Of a DNA stretch of 64,000 nt, positions 43,715 through 55,284 are shown piece after piece. Both the position numbers and the translations under genes were made by a program. Below the pieces are notes generated by a model that was not told where the DNA came from, made no database searches, and saw nothing but the letters and a program-made list of their open reading frames with translations. Numbering within the stretch: the stretch's first letter is position 1; each line of letters begins with the position of its first letter. Origin of the DNA: Pilaira anomala. Lineage: Eukaryota > Mucoromycota > Mucoromycetes > Mucorales > Mucoraceae. The DNA is taken from contig JAIXMQ010000031.1 in the NCBI GenBank assembly GCA_025716855.1, positions 1 through 64,000 on the forward strand, in the 5' to 3' direction.

Positions 43715-46700
43715 TTAAGCTTTCTTTGTAACAGGAGAACCAATCTCTTCATCGTTCTCTTCATCTCTTTCACGTTTCTTTCCAATAACAACTTCCGTTG
43801 ACTCTTCAGCAGCAGGTTCATTTGAAACCCCCTCTTCCAACTCTTTGTCTTCGTTTTCTACAATGCTTGTTGTTTCAATTACAGTCGTTTCTTCAACACT
43901 TTCAGCTACTGGTTCCTCGTCTTTAGTCTCAGTAATCTCTCCAGCTTCAGATGCTGTTGTTTCGGTTGTAATGACTTCAGACACAACTGCAGTGGATGGT
44001 TCATCTGCTGCAATATCGTCAATAACTTCAGCATTAGTTGCCTCCTCTTCTTCGTCCAAGGCAGCTTCGAGATCAGCTACAGGAGTAGCATTCAAGTCTT
44101 CAATATCTACATCACCGTCAATAGCAGGTGTAGGTGTAGCTACAGTGGGTTCCTCAATTTCTACTTCGGTTACAGCAGCCTCAACGGGTGCAGGAGGAGT
44201 TGTGACAGTTGGAGTTACAGGTGCCTCGGGAATAGTAGGTACAGAAAGGGTAGGTGAAGCAGTAGATGGCTCAGTGATCATCAAAGGGGAAGCTTGAACA
44301 GCAGAAGCAGCGGCTGATATGGCAGATGATGAAGCCTGTGATTTGAGTGCGTCAAGTTCCTTTTGAAGACGATTACTCCTGTTTGCAATCATAGAGTTTT
44401 GGGCTTTGAGTCTAGTTATTTCAACAGAGTTCTCGGACAAGGCCTTATTCACATTTGACAATTCTTCTTGGATCTTCTCATTCTTTGCTTTTAATTCTGA
44501 TGATTCACCACGAAGTGTCTTTAACTCCTTTTCGTTCTTGGCTTTTTCTTGATTAAGTAAACGTGCTCTATGAAGAATGTTGTTGTATTTTTTCTATATA
44601 ACACATGCGAAAAAATCAAAATAAAAAAACGTTTTCAATACAAATAATTCTCATATTCACTTGTATACTTCTTACCTCCAATACATTAAACTCATCCATT
44701 CTAGTTTTTAATGATTCCTCGGCCTTCTTTTTTTCTTCCTCTAATGTTTCTATCTTGGAATTATTGTTCATTTGATTACTAGCAGACTAAAATGAAAGAG
44801 ATATAAGCAAAAATAAAATAAAAAACTAAATAAATATAAACAATTACCGCACTATTTGCTTCTGCAAGCTTTAACTTATTTTCACTTTCTTCTAGCTTGG
44901 CCTCGGAATCTGACAACTTCTTCTCGGCTTCAAGCATTTTCTTCTCAGACTCCTGTAATTTCTTCTTGAATTCAAATGCAAGACGACCTCTTTCGTTGGT
45001 CTTTGTAACGAGATTTTGACGATCAGCCTCGTATTTCTTTACTTGAGCTTGGGCTTCTTCAAGAGTTTTCTCGATTGTTTCCTTTTCTGACTTGAGAGTT
45101 TCTAATTGGGCCTTTGTGGCCTCTAACTCACTCTTGACACGATCACTTTCAGCAGGATCAATTCTGTTGTACTTGGAAAGTAACTGGGCAGAACGAGAAG
45201 ACCATTCTTGTTGTGATTTAGTAAGCATTTGGTTTTCTTCTTCAACCAACTTGAGTTGAGCTTCCAAACTATGTACTTTCACTATGAAATAAGAATATAT
45301 TCAGTGCCAGCCTTATTAATTCCATGTATATAAATACTTACAAACAAGAGGATCTAATTCTGCAATCTTCTTTTCAAGTTCCTCTTGTGCCTTTTCTTGT
45401 CTTTCCTTCAAATGCTTATTCTCTTGTACTAACTTGTGATTCTGACTCATGAAAGCATCACAACGCATTTTATAATCATCAGTTTCGTTAGAATACTTTT
45501 CATCAAACTTCTTGGTCTCTTGGCGAAGTTTTTCACAATCAGATTGTAAGTACTCGACTTGTTTCTTCATGCGGTTTAATTCCGCTTCTGAACGCATAAA
45601 GTTATCATGTTCATAACGGTATTTACTTTCATTAGCATCTCTTTCAATGCGGAGAAGCTTATTAGCTTCACGAAGTTGAAAGATGATATTGGCAGTTTCT
45701 CCAGCAAACGCTTTACTATCAACACTGGTATCATCATTAACAGAAGATTGCCATTCATCATACTTCTTAACAAGTTCTTCCACTCGATTGACTAATTCTT
45801 CGCGTTGCTTTTCAGAATCTGCGAGATTCTTCTTGAGATTCTCTTCGAATTGTGCCCATTCAGTAGCTTCACGCTTATAGTTAGCAGTAACAGATTCAAC
45901 ATTTGCAGTAGCTGCTTCTGCCTTAGACTTGTATTCTGTAATTTCAGACGTGAGCTTTGATACATCAGCACGGAGCGTATTGATTGTTTGACGGTATTCT
46001 TCTGTAGTCTTGGTCTGAATAGCCAACTTAGATTCGACCTCAGTAAGAGTATTCGTCTTTTCTTCCACGACTTGACGTACTGTTTGAAGTTCATTCTCCT
46101 TTAAGGAGTTGTCTGTTTCCAAGACTTCTACCTTTTCTTGTAACTTTTGTTTTTCTTCAATTAATTCGCTTTGAGTGGACAAAACCTTTTCATGTAATGT
46201 CTTGTATTCGGCAATACTCTTATCGGCTTCAGCTTGAATAACATCAACAGCAGCAGACTTGGTCTCAAGCTCCTTCAATAACTTATCAATAGCAGCTTGG
46301 TTTTGAGTGGCCATATCAGAACGCTCCTTAGCAAGAGATTCGATCTTCTTCTCATTACTAGCAATAACAGTATGATAATTTTCAATATCGGATTCCAAAG
46401 TGCGAATACGATCTTCAGCTTGAGCAAGTAAACGGATATGTTCATTACAAGAATTAGAATCAGATACATCATCAGGTGAGTTTGCACCTTCGAGAGTGGC
46501 AGATAAAGTCTTGATTTGCTCTTCAGCAACAGCCAATTTTGTTTGAGCGATAATTCTCTCTTGGTTGACATTTGACACTTGCTTTTCCAATTCAGAGATT
46601 TTCGTCTTAAGAAGTCCGATTTCAATAACAGATTTGTTGTATTTATCCTTGACTTCTTGTTGGTCAATCGACTTGTATCCTTCTAATTCCTTTTCTGCTA

Positions 46701-49299
46701 TCATTAAACAATCACGAGAATATTGTAAGTCGCGATTCAATTTTTCAATGGTCTCCTTGTATTGTTTGGCATGTTCATTGTTAGTATCAGCAAATGCTTC
46801 CATTCGATGATTAATTGTTTCTAACAAACTACTCATATGCAAGTTATTAGCAGAGCTAGAGTTGATGGTTTCTTTTGTGGCATTGTATGCAGCTGTAGTG
46901 GATTCAAGGCGTCTAGTAAGTGAGCTATTCTCGTCACGAAGTACATCTGTACGTCTCTTGTAATCCATTAATTCATTCTTGGCACTTGAAAGTTCGCGAT
47001 CTCTAGAAGTAAGTGATCCTTGCAAGTGTTGGTTTTCGCGTTGACAAGCTTGGAGTTCATTCTCACGTTGTTCGATTCTACTAGACAAATTGATTTGCTT
47101 ACGTCTCAAATTGGCAATTTCGACATTTACTTGTGTAAGTTGAGTCTTGGCTTCAGTAGCAGAAGAACGAGCGTTCTGAAGCTCCTCCTTGAGTTTATTG
47201 ATTTCAGCCGTAGTTTCAGCACAATAAGTTTCAAAAGTAACATCCATTTCCTTACGTTGAAGTTCCTGTCTTTGTTGAATTTGTTCGAATCTAGTACTAA
47301 CATCGCCATCTCCGAGTTCACTGATGATGGTTTTATAATTTTCACATTCGATTGTAAGAGTATTTAATTGCTTTTGCAAGTCTTCAGATTTAGCTGAAAG
47401 ATTGGCAATAGTTTGTTTGGATTCCTCTAAAGCATTCTTATAGAGTTCAACATCACTGTTTCTCTTGGTATTAACGTTAGAAATTTCGGTTGAAGTTGAT
47501 TTGAGTTGCTCCTTTAAGGTTCTAACTTCATGTACAAGTTTTTCGTTAACATCTTGAAGTTCAGATACATTTTTAAATACAAGTTGGTTATGGGGGATGG
47601 TTGGACAAATTTGAGCAGCTGTCAATAATTCTGCAGATTCTTTCAAGTTAGCAGGAACAGGATCATTTCGTCTTTGGACATCACTGAGAAGGTATTGGAG
47701 TTGGTAAGTTGTATCATTCAATGAGGCTTCCAAGTTCTTCTTTTCATCAGTTAAATCAGCAACAGTGTGAGTTAACGATTGATTCGACTTTTCTAATTCT
47801 TCATATTTAACTCTTTCATTTGAAAGATTGTGAGAAAGCTCCCTAGCTTTTGATTTCGCTTCTTCCATTTCTCTATGCAATCTGTGGAACAAATTTTGAT
47901 TTTCATTCAATTTACGAGTCATTGTTTCAGCAACATTAGATGCTTGGTTAGCATTAGAAAGAACCTTTTGGTATTTTTCTCGGAGTTCAAAGAAGTCTTG
48001 ATATATATCTTCTGGATGCTTATTTAACTCTTGATAATCACGGATTAAATCTAAGAGTTTACTGGAAGATTTTGTATCATCGGGAGCACCTGTGAATTGT
48101 TTTAACTGAGCTCTACGTAATTCTTTTTCTTCTTCCAAACTACGTTCAAGCGCACTATACTTTAATTCCAATTCTTCTTTTTCTGCGGTAATTGATGTAA
48201 GTTCTGTTTGTAATTTAGACGTGTTTTCTTCGTTGTGTGCAACATGTTCATCATAAAGTGTTAAAAGTTCTTTATATGCTTTACTTGTAGAAGCCACATT
48301 CAATATGAGTTGGTCTCGCTCATTTACAACTGTGTTATATTTAATTTCTAAGTCGGCAAGAGCTTGCTTAGTATTTTCAAGTTGTAATCTAAGCTCTTCA
48401 GCAGAATCAGTAGCAGCATCTTTTTCTCTTCTGAGATAATTAATCTGCTCTTCAGATTTATTACGATCAGATTCCTTTTTTTTTTAAAAAAAAAAAGATT
48501 GATTAGGCCATGCTAATAATAAATAAATAAACTATCAACACATACATTGTCTTTTCTGTAGTTGTCGTAATCTCTTTGAAGGGATAATAATCGTTCATTA
48601 ATTTCATTCTCACGTTTGGCTGTGAACGCGTATTTCTTCTCTAAGTCATTTTTTTCATTCTAAAATCATCATGTAAGTATCATTACGCGCGTTGGGCTTA
48701 ATTTGATACAACTTACGGTCAATGTAGATACTTTAGATCTGATTGTATCTGCTTCAATAGATGTCTGTGTTAACTTTAAACGTACTTCAGACAAGTCTGT
48801 GTAAGCTTGTTGAAGAGCATCTAAAATAAAAGCCGGTTGATTAGTTTCTGTTCAACAGAGATATACAATGTGATCTTACTTCGCTTTTCATTGAGTTGCT
48901 GAACAGTAGTATCTATTAAATCACGAAGTTGCTTTTCTTGATTAGCAAGAGCAGTACACTTGATCTCCAACTCTTTTTTGGAGCTTTCCGCTGTTTCTGT
49001 TTGGGTTTTTAAAGCATTTAATTCTGCCTTGGTTGACTCTGTTTCACTCTCTTTAAGTTAAAGAGTCATTAGTTTTTATTTAAAAGAAAAATAGTTGTTA
49101 GACACCTACGTAAAATTGTATTCTTTTCTGAAATTTCATTAAAAGTTTGTTGCAGTTTGTTATATTGTTCTTGCAGAGTTTCGTACTCCAAAGCTATAAA
49201 AAAAACATACGGATCAGTCATAAAGTCGAGCGCGCACACATATAAAATAGTGCTATTATTACCTTTTTTCAAGCTTTCCGTATCTTCACCTGTAAACAT
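43715..49299 (-). CDS. MLP1: Nuclear pore basket protein Mlp1/Tpr-like
   Basis: Nine exons (about 49299-49263, 49193-49110, 49050-48880, 48820-48717, 48659-48546, 48474-45342, 45281-44848, 44786-44676, 44593-43715) encode about 1,688 residues, the length of yeast Mlp proteins. It is heptad coiled coil for roughly 1,450 residues. Family blocks are LQYLLSDVQ, LVFKNVSELQDVNEKLVHEV and LLSKYNRIDPAE, which correspond to conserved Tpr/Mlp positions. The C-terminal ~250 residues are acidic, Thr/Glu/Ala-rich, with a likely nuclear signal KKRERDEEND and end SPVTKKA. Tpr/Mlp proteins form nuclear basket filaments and act in mRNA export control, chromatin organisation and spindle checkpoint. Exon 1 is 37 nt, starting MFTGEDTESLKK. 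Confidence 0.88.
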
Positions 49300-50098
49300 C
49301 TGTAAACTGTCGTGGGTAGAAAGAAAAGGAAAAATTAAAAGAAATTAGGTGAAAACGTTCAACTACGCCTCCGATAATAAGCACTGTGATGTCACCGCGT
49401 TTGGCTTTGAATTTTATACCTTTACCAAACGCATGAAAGATCAAGTATAACTTTAAAAAAAAAACTGAGAAAGTCTATATAGTAATGCCTCGACAGTTCG
49501 ATTGGTATATATTACCAAAATTGAATTGAGTAATTATTGAGTGTATTGTAATAGAAAAGCCAAATCAATAATGATATATATATATATATATATCAATTAT
49601 TTGCCAATGAATCAGTAAATAACAATGATACTAATTACAAGCAAACCAACAAGCTCAGATAACTAAGTAACATATCTAAATAGTAAACCCTTTCTAGGCG
49701 TATAGCAGTTGACAGTATTAATAATTGTATTTCATATTTTTATTTTCAAGTGTTGTGTTAAGCTCTTTTGGAATGTAATATTTAAATTGCTTTAGAAACA
49801 TCTCTATTAGTTACCTATCAAGTTAGTTAAAATAAAATAGGTCCGGTGTGTTTTAATAATTAAATGACATTTTTCTGTGCTCCTGTGATTTTAATGTATA
49901 TAAAATAGCATATTTGAGTGTTACAAAACTTCAATATACATACTTATTGATTTCTTTGATGGAATATATTTAAAATATTAGATAATAGCTGTTAGTTAGG
50001 AATCAATTTGCAAATGTTCTAGCTCTTAGTTCCAGCAGTACCAAATAGTTTTGTACTTTTTTTACGTTAAAACTTTGCGAATTAAAATATATACATAT
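49300..50098. other. Start of gene-poor island; Mlp1/Tpr upstream region
   Basis: AT-rich with a TA repeat near 49576-49594. No gene seen. The first few hundred bases probably hold the Mlp1/Tpr promoter. Confidence 0.45.
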
Positions 50099-50175
50099 AT
50101 ATCAAGAATTATAACTCTTACCTTTTGGCATATTGACCACCAAAAGTTTTAATGCAATTGTATAGTTAGTTAAAC
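50099..50175 (+). repeat. 77-bp direct repeat, copy 1
   Basis: Starts ATATCAAGAATTATAACTCT and ends ATTGTATAGTTAGTTAAA. Near identical to 53542-53617 in the same orientation; the only difference I see is one extra T in the CCTTTTGG stretch. Confidence 0.9.
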
Positions 50176-50266
50176 TGATATGGCTGCTTTATTTTTGCTT
50201 AAGCAAAATGGCATGTCCTCAAGGATAAAGAAAAATAACAATTATAGCAATGTACATAGCTAGTAA

Positions 50267-50345
50267 ATGATATTTATAAAAATCTAGTGAATGGTATTTA
50301 TAAAAATCTAGTGAATGATATATACATATATATACATATATATAT
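50267..50345. repeat. 24-bp tandem duplication and TA-rich repeat
   Basis: Two and a half copies of AATGRTATTTATAAAAATCT-AGTG (24 bp), continuing into an ATATATAC/TA repeat. Probably slippage. Confidence 0.7.
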
Positions 50346-50811
50346 ATATATTACAAATAAACTCGAGAAACACTCTGAAATAAAATGGTAAAATGTGGTT
50401 TTCATTGTACACTTTTATTAGGAATTAATGGTATAACTAACTATATTGGAGGAAAGTTCCATTCAAAGACAAAACAAATGATTTGTGATTATACTCAACA
50501 GAATAAAAATACAGAATAAAAAAAATAAAAACTAGTAACAAAAATAGTTTGAATAAAAGAACCAAATTGTGTTTAATTGAAAATACAAGAAAAGAAAAAG
50601 GGTGATATTAATACACAAAGGATTAGATTAACAATTTTTTTTATAAATAAACAAGTTATACTTACACGTTAAATGCTCCCTGTCGGGGGAAATCAGTGAT
50701 AACTGTTCGGGAAGGTTTATTGTTACTTAACAGAGCCAATTGTTAGGGAAGAGTAAATGACATGAGAGCTAAAGCCTTGTAAACTTTCAATCAATCCCAA
50801 AAAAAAAAAAG

Positions 50812-53369
50812 TTTTTTTTCTTTGTTACAGCGAAAAAAAAATGAGCCAATCAAATCATCGGAAAAAGGGGAAAAAGTGAATTTTTAGGTAAAAATCAGCA
50901 GGTCCCGACCTTTGGATTTTTTCAAGTGTTTTAAATGTGGATATATCTCGGGATTATAAGAATTTTAGAGCAAAGATATTGAATGGTTTCTAATATAAAA
51001 TTTGACGCTCTTTCGAATGGTGTAAAAATCAAAGTAGAGTAATTATAAAGATTAATGTTTATTGTGAAAAAGTCAAATTACGGTTTTTGTTAGGGCAGGT
51101 ATATCTTTCATATCTAAAGTTATGAATCCAAATACATGAAAAAATGCGTCTTTAAATTCTGCATCGACTGTATATCATGTTGTATATTAGAATAATTGAT
51201 TTAAGATGACTTTAATTTGACAAGAAAGAAAATTTTGTCCATATCTCGATTTTTTTTTTCATTTTAGGGGTAAAAAACGGGGTGTCCATAGGGGGTAGTG
51301 GTGCATCTAGTCTACTTTTATAGGGTGTGTAACGTTTCACACTGCTTAAAGTCCTATGGGCACCCCGTTTGTTTTTTTCCTTTAAAAATGTAAAGATATT
51401 GACAAAATTTTCTTTCTTGTCAAATTAAAGTCATCTTAAATCAAGTATTCTAATATACAATGTGATATACAGTCGATGCAGAATTTGATGGCACATCTGT
51501 CTATGGATTTAAAATGATATGTCGAGAAGCATAAAATATACTTGCCCTAAACAAAGACTGTAAATTCGACTTTCTTAAAAATACAATAATAGCCATTAAT
51601 CTTTATAATTACTTTACTTTGATTTTTACTTCATTCAAATTTTTATACTAGAAACTATTCAATAGCTTTCCTCTAAAAGCTTTATAATACCAACATATAT
51701 TATCCACATTTATGTAAGCATTCAAAAAAATCAAAAAGGCTCGGGAAACAGTTTTTGCTAGAGAAAGTATATTTTTTATATATATAAAAAATATATCTTT
51801 GTATAAAGATATCTTCCATATAAATTTAGAATTTTCTGGATATAGTATTGTATAATAAAATAGTTAATATTGAAGGAATTTACTTTGACATGAAAGATTT
51901 CTAGGGCTTAAAATTTAAGCTGTGTTTAGTTAATTTAGAGTGGTGGACTCACCCACCAATAAGCGCGCCTCATATAAACTACACACACCACATATTTAAG
52001 CCCAGAAAACCTTTCATGTCAAAGTAAAGTCCTTCAATATTAACTATTTTATTATACAATACTATATCCAGAAAATTCTAAATTTAGTTGGGCAGATGAT
52101 TGTATATAAAGATGTATTTTTTTATATGTAAAAAATATACTTTTTCTAACAAAAACTGTTTTCCTTACATGCACTACAAATGGAGAGTGCGTGTAGCATG
52201 GTCTATATACACCTCGTTTTTCGGTCCCAGAAATCAAAATTTTGACAAAAAATACCTTCTTGTCAAAGTAACGTTCCTCTAAATCAACTATTTCATTAAA
52301 CAATATGATATACAGAAAGTGCAGAATTTGAATGCGCATCTTTCTAAATTATTCGATTTATATTATTAGAAACAGGAAATATACTTGCCCTAATAAAAAC
52401 TTTATTTCGTTTTCTGACAGTAAACATAAATTATTATTATTACTTAGCTTTGATTTTTGCATCATTAAAAAGAGCGCAAAATTCTACATGTGTCATTAAA
52501 AGGCCAAGCTTTAAAACCTTTTTAATGTAAAGATGTATGGATATTTCTGAATTTTGAAAAAATCCATAGGGGGGGACTAGCAAATTTTTCTAAAAAATGG
52601 AATTTTTTTCACAGCTTAAAAAAAAATAAAAATTAGAAATGCAGATATATCTTTGTATTTAAATGGTTTTAAAGTTTAGCTTTTTATTGATGTCTAAGGT
52701 AGAATTTGACGCTCTTTCGAATGATGTAAAAATCAAAGTAGTATAATTATAAAGTTTAATAGTCATTGCGAGAAAGCACAGCTTCTATTAGGACATGTAT
52801 ATTTTTTATATACAAGATAATAAATCTAAATGCATAGAAATCTTAGTTTTTAAATTCTACATCTTTGGAATATAACATTGTCTAACAAAATACGTCTGTA
52901 TCCTGATTTGGTTTTTTTCCTGTTTTTGGACCTAAAAATTGAGATTTGGGTCCAAATTTCTTTCTTTTCAAATTAAAGTCTTTTATTTCACCTATTCTAT
53001 TTCACTATATAATATACAATCAATGCAGAATTTGAAGGCGCATCTTTCTATTGATTTAGAATTATTATTTTGTATGTAGAAAATATACTTGCCCTAACAA
53101 AAACTGTATATCGTTTTTTCATAATACCTATAAACATTTGTTACTATTTTACTTTTCTTTTTGCATCATTAAAAAGAGCGTCAAATTCTACATGTATTGG
53201 TAAAAAGCTAAGCTTTAAAACCTTTTTAATGTAAAGATGTATGGATATTTCTGAATCTTGAAAAAATCCATAGGGGGGGACTGGCTTATTTTTGCCTAAA
53301 AATACACTTTTTCCCCCTTTTCCGATGATTTGATTGGCTCAAATTTTTTTTTCGCTGTAACAAAGAAAA
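50812..53369. mobile_element. Array of alternating inverted modules with long terminal inverted repeats
   Basis: Both ends carry the same sequence in opposite orientation: TTTCTTTGTTACAGCG, an A-run, GAGCCAATCAAATCATCGG, a GGGGAAAAAGT stretch and TATTTTTAGG. The right end (53369 backwards) continues to match the left inward for several hundred bases. Inside, a ~350-400 bp module recurs in alternating orientation at about 50900-51290, 51345-51720, 52205-52575, 52640-52930 and 52935-53285. Its marks are CCATAGGGGG, GCTCTTTCGAATG, ATTATAAAG, TGCCCTAACAAAAACTGT and TGCAGAATTTGA. Between them 51741-51920 and 51985-52170 form another palindrome. No long ORF or transposase is present, so it is non-autonomous (MITE or foldback-like). 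No clean target-site duplication was identified. Confidence 0.8.
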
Positions 53370-53541
53370 TCATGTCTACAATACCTCGTTTTTCTTTATC
53401 AAAAAGACTAATTAAGGCCAGTAAACACAGGTAGTGTAGCGTAGGGCTTTACTGTCGTAATAGAATGGTAGTATCAAAAGGTCTCTTCCTTTAAAAAATT
53501 TTTTTCACCATAAATTAAAAGTGAAAGAGGCAGATTTAACT

Positions 53542-53617
53542 ATATCAAGAATTATAACTCTTACCTTTGGCATATTGACCACCAAAAGTTTTAATGCAAT
53601 TGTATAGTTAGTTAAAT
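53542..53617 (+). repeat. 77-bp direct repeat, copy 2
   Basis: Second copy of the sequence at 50099-50175, same orientation. It lies about 170 bp outside the right end of the inverted-repeat element, while copy 1 lies about 640 bp outside the left end. Confidence 0.9.
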
Positions 53618-54797
53618 TAGCTACGCTATCATCAACACTCATCTGTTAACTAAATTGTAGAATGATGGATTCAATATTCACAACAATGGAGTGATCACTC
53701 TTTTATATCCCCAGAAAGCATTTTCACAAAATGTATACGGGATCATATATGATAGTTTAGGGTATAGTTGATGGACTAAAAACTAATTTCTGACGCTTGG
53801 AATCAAGAATATCATTTAAAGCATAATATAGACCATCTGAAGTTATTAGTTTATTTATTATATTATACGAGATCAACGACATCAAGGTAAATTAATATAA
53901 ATTTATTGTAATAATTCAACTACTGCTGTCTCCTACATTGATTATTCTGGTGGTACAAGGCTTCAACTAACTAGTAACTTTTTTTAAATAATTATAAAAA
54001 GTAATAAACAAAAAGTCTAGATTAAGCCTAATTTCCTCTGACATATTATAATATACATAAATAAAAGCGCTCTTTTTTGTTAATTAGTTTTTGCAATGAA
54101 TTAAAGACATATAATAAAAGAAAAGAAAAGTCTAGCTGTAAAAAATGGTGTAATCTTGGGGGGGGGGCAGTCTTGAGGGAAACTTATTGGGTGGCACATA
54201 AAGACAAAACACTTTAGTTTTTATTTATAATTAAACTTGAACTGATACTGTTGATAAAGTGTAAATACAATGAAGCCTTTGGTTAATGCATAAAGCTCAA
54301 AAGGCATTACAGTCAGGAAGTTCAAAGGCCAAAAGCCTGTGTCATAAATCGCCTGCTTATTATTGACCAGTTCTTTCTGGCAGTTTCTATTTTCTTTTCA
54401 AAATGATCGGAGATATCTTCGTCGATTAGGAAAAAAATTTAAGCTTTTGTTTTGTTTACAATAAACAAAAACGCACATGATTTTTGTTTGAGAAATATTT
54501 GTTGGAAAGCTTTCAGGCACCAAATAAGTATAATTAATACACTTTTGGCCTAAATAATTTATTTTTGCACTTCTTTTATTAGGGTGGTCAAGAACTGAGA
54601 TCTAAAACTAAAAAAGCAAGTTAATTATTTTTACTTTTGTGACTGAAAAAATTAATGAAAAAAAAAAAATAGCAGTGACCAATAAAAAAATTTTTAACAA
54701 TACAAGTTCAGATATTTTGTCTATAAAAAGAGACGATTTTCAGCAATTCAGTTGTTTTTTCTTTAGCTTGCATTTTCTGAAAAAATAACGTTACTAC
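53618..54797. other. Gene-poor AT-rich stretch
   Basis: No readable coding region. Contains a G9 run near 54158. Probably old intergenic or decayed element sequence. Confidence 0.4.
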
Positions 54798-55100
54798 TAC
54801 AGGGCACAGGAATTGATTCGTTTTGATGAGAAAGTACTCTTTTGAGTGTCAGTATTGTCTGGGAGAATCGGTTCATAATAATCTGTGTAAATCCTAAAGT
54901 GACTCAAGCTTGAATAAGTGATTGTTCGTATATGGGTTGGATGTTGTTGGATCCTTGAGTGAATGCTTCGGCAGGAGCTCGGTGAAGATACTCTAGCTCT
55001 CGAACTTTCTGGATGATATATTCCTACGCCTAAGGTAGATACTATGTATCAATTACTGGCGGCAAAACCATATCACCACCATTTTTTACCCACTCTCTTT
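54798..55100 (-). pseudogene. Decayed coding relic, unrecognised
   Basis: Minus-strand reading from 55100: KREWVKNGGDMVLPPVIDT, then three in-frame stops within about 20 bases, then in the same frame EYIIQKVRELEYLHRAPAEA followed by FTQGSNNIQPIYEQSLIQA and a stop, then after a frame change DYYEPILPDNTDTQKSTFSS and KRINSCAL to a stop at 54798. The long protein-like reading with several stops and one shift points to a broken gene. A possible intron (CCA/GTAATT...GCGTAG) would remove the first stops and keep frame. The family is not recognised; a transposon origin is a guess. Confidence 0.4.
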
Positions 55101-55284
55101 ATAAAATAATTAAAACGAAAAAAATTTTTTTTCTTTTCCTTTGGATAGAATAAACAGTCTTCAAATTATCGAAATAGTACGGATAAACTTTTTTTTTATT
55201 TAAAGTATTTTTTTTATAATTACGTAAATTGAAAAGGAGGGGGGATGGATGTGTATTAAGTTTATAATATTAATTATCTAATCG

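Noticed and set aside
43845..44297. 150-codon Ser/Val-rich open frame opposite the Mlp1/Tpr gene
   Set aside because: It is the complement of the Thr/Glu/Ala-rich acidic tail of the Mlp1/Tpr protein; low complexity only.
52052..52339. 95-codon minus-strand open frame in the inverted-repeat element
   Set aside because: Covers palindrome arms and shows no conserved domain; not accepted as a transposase.
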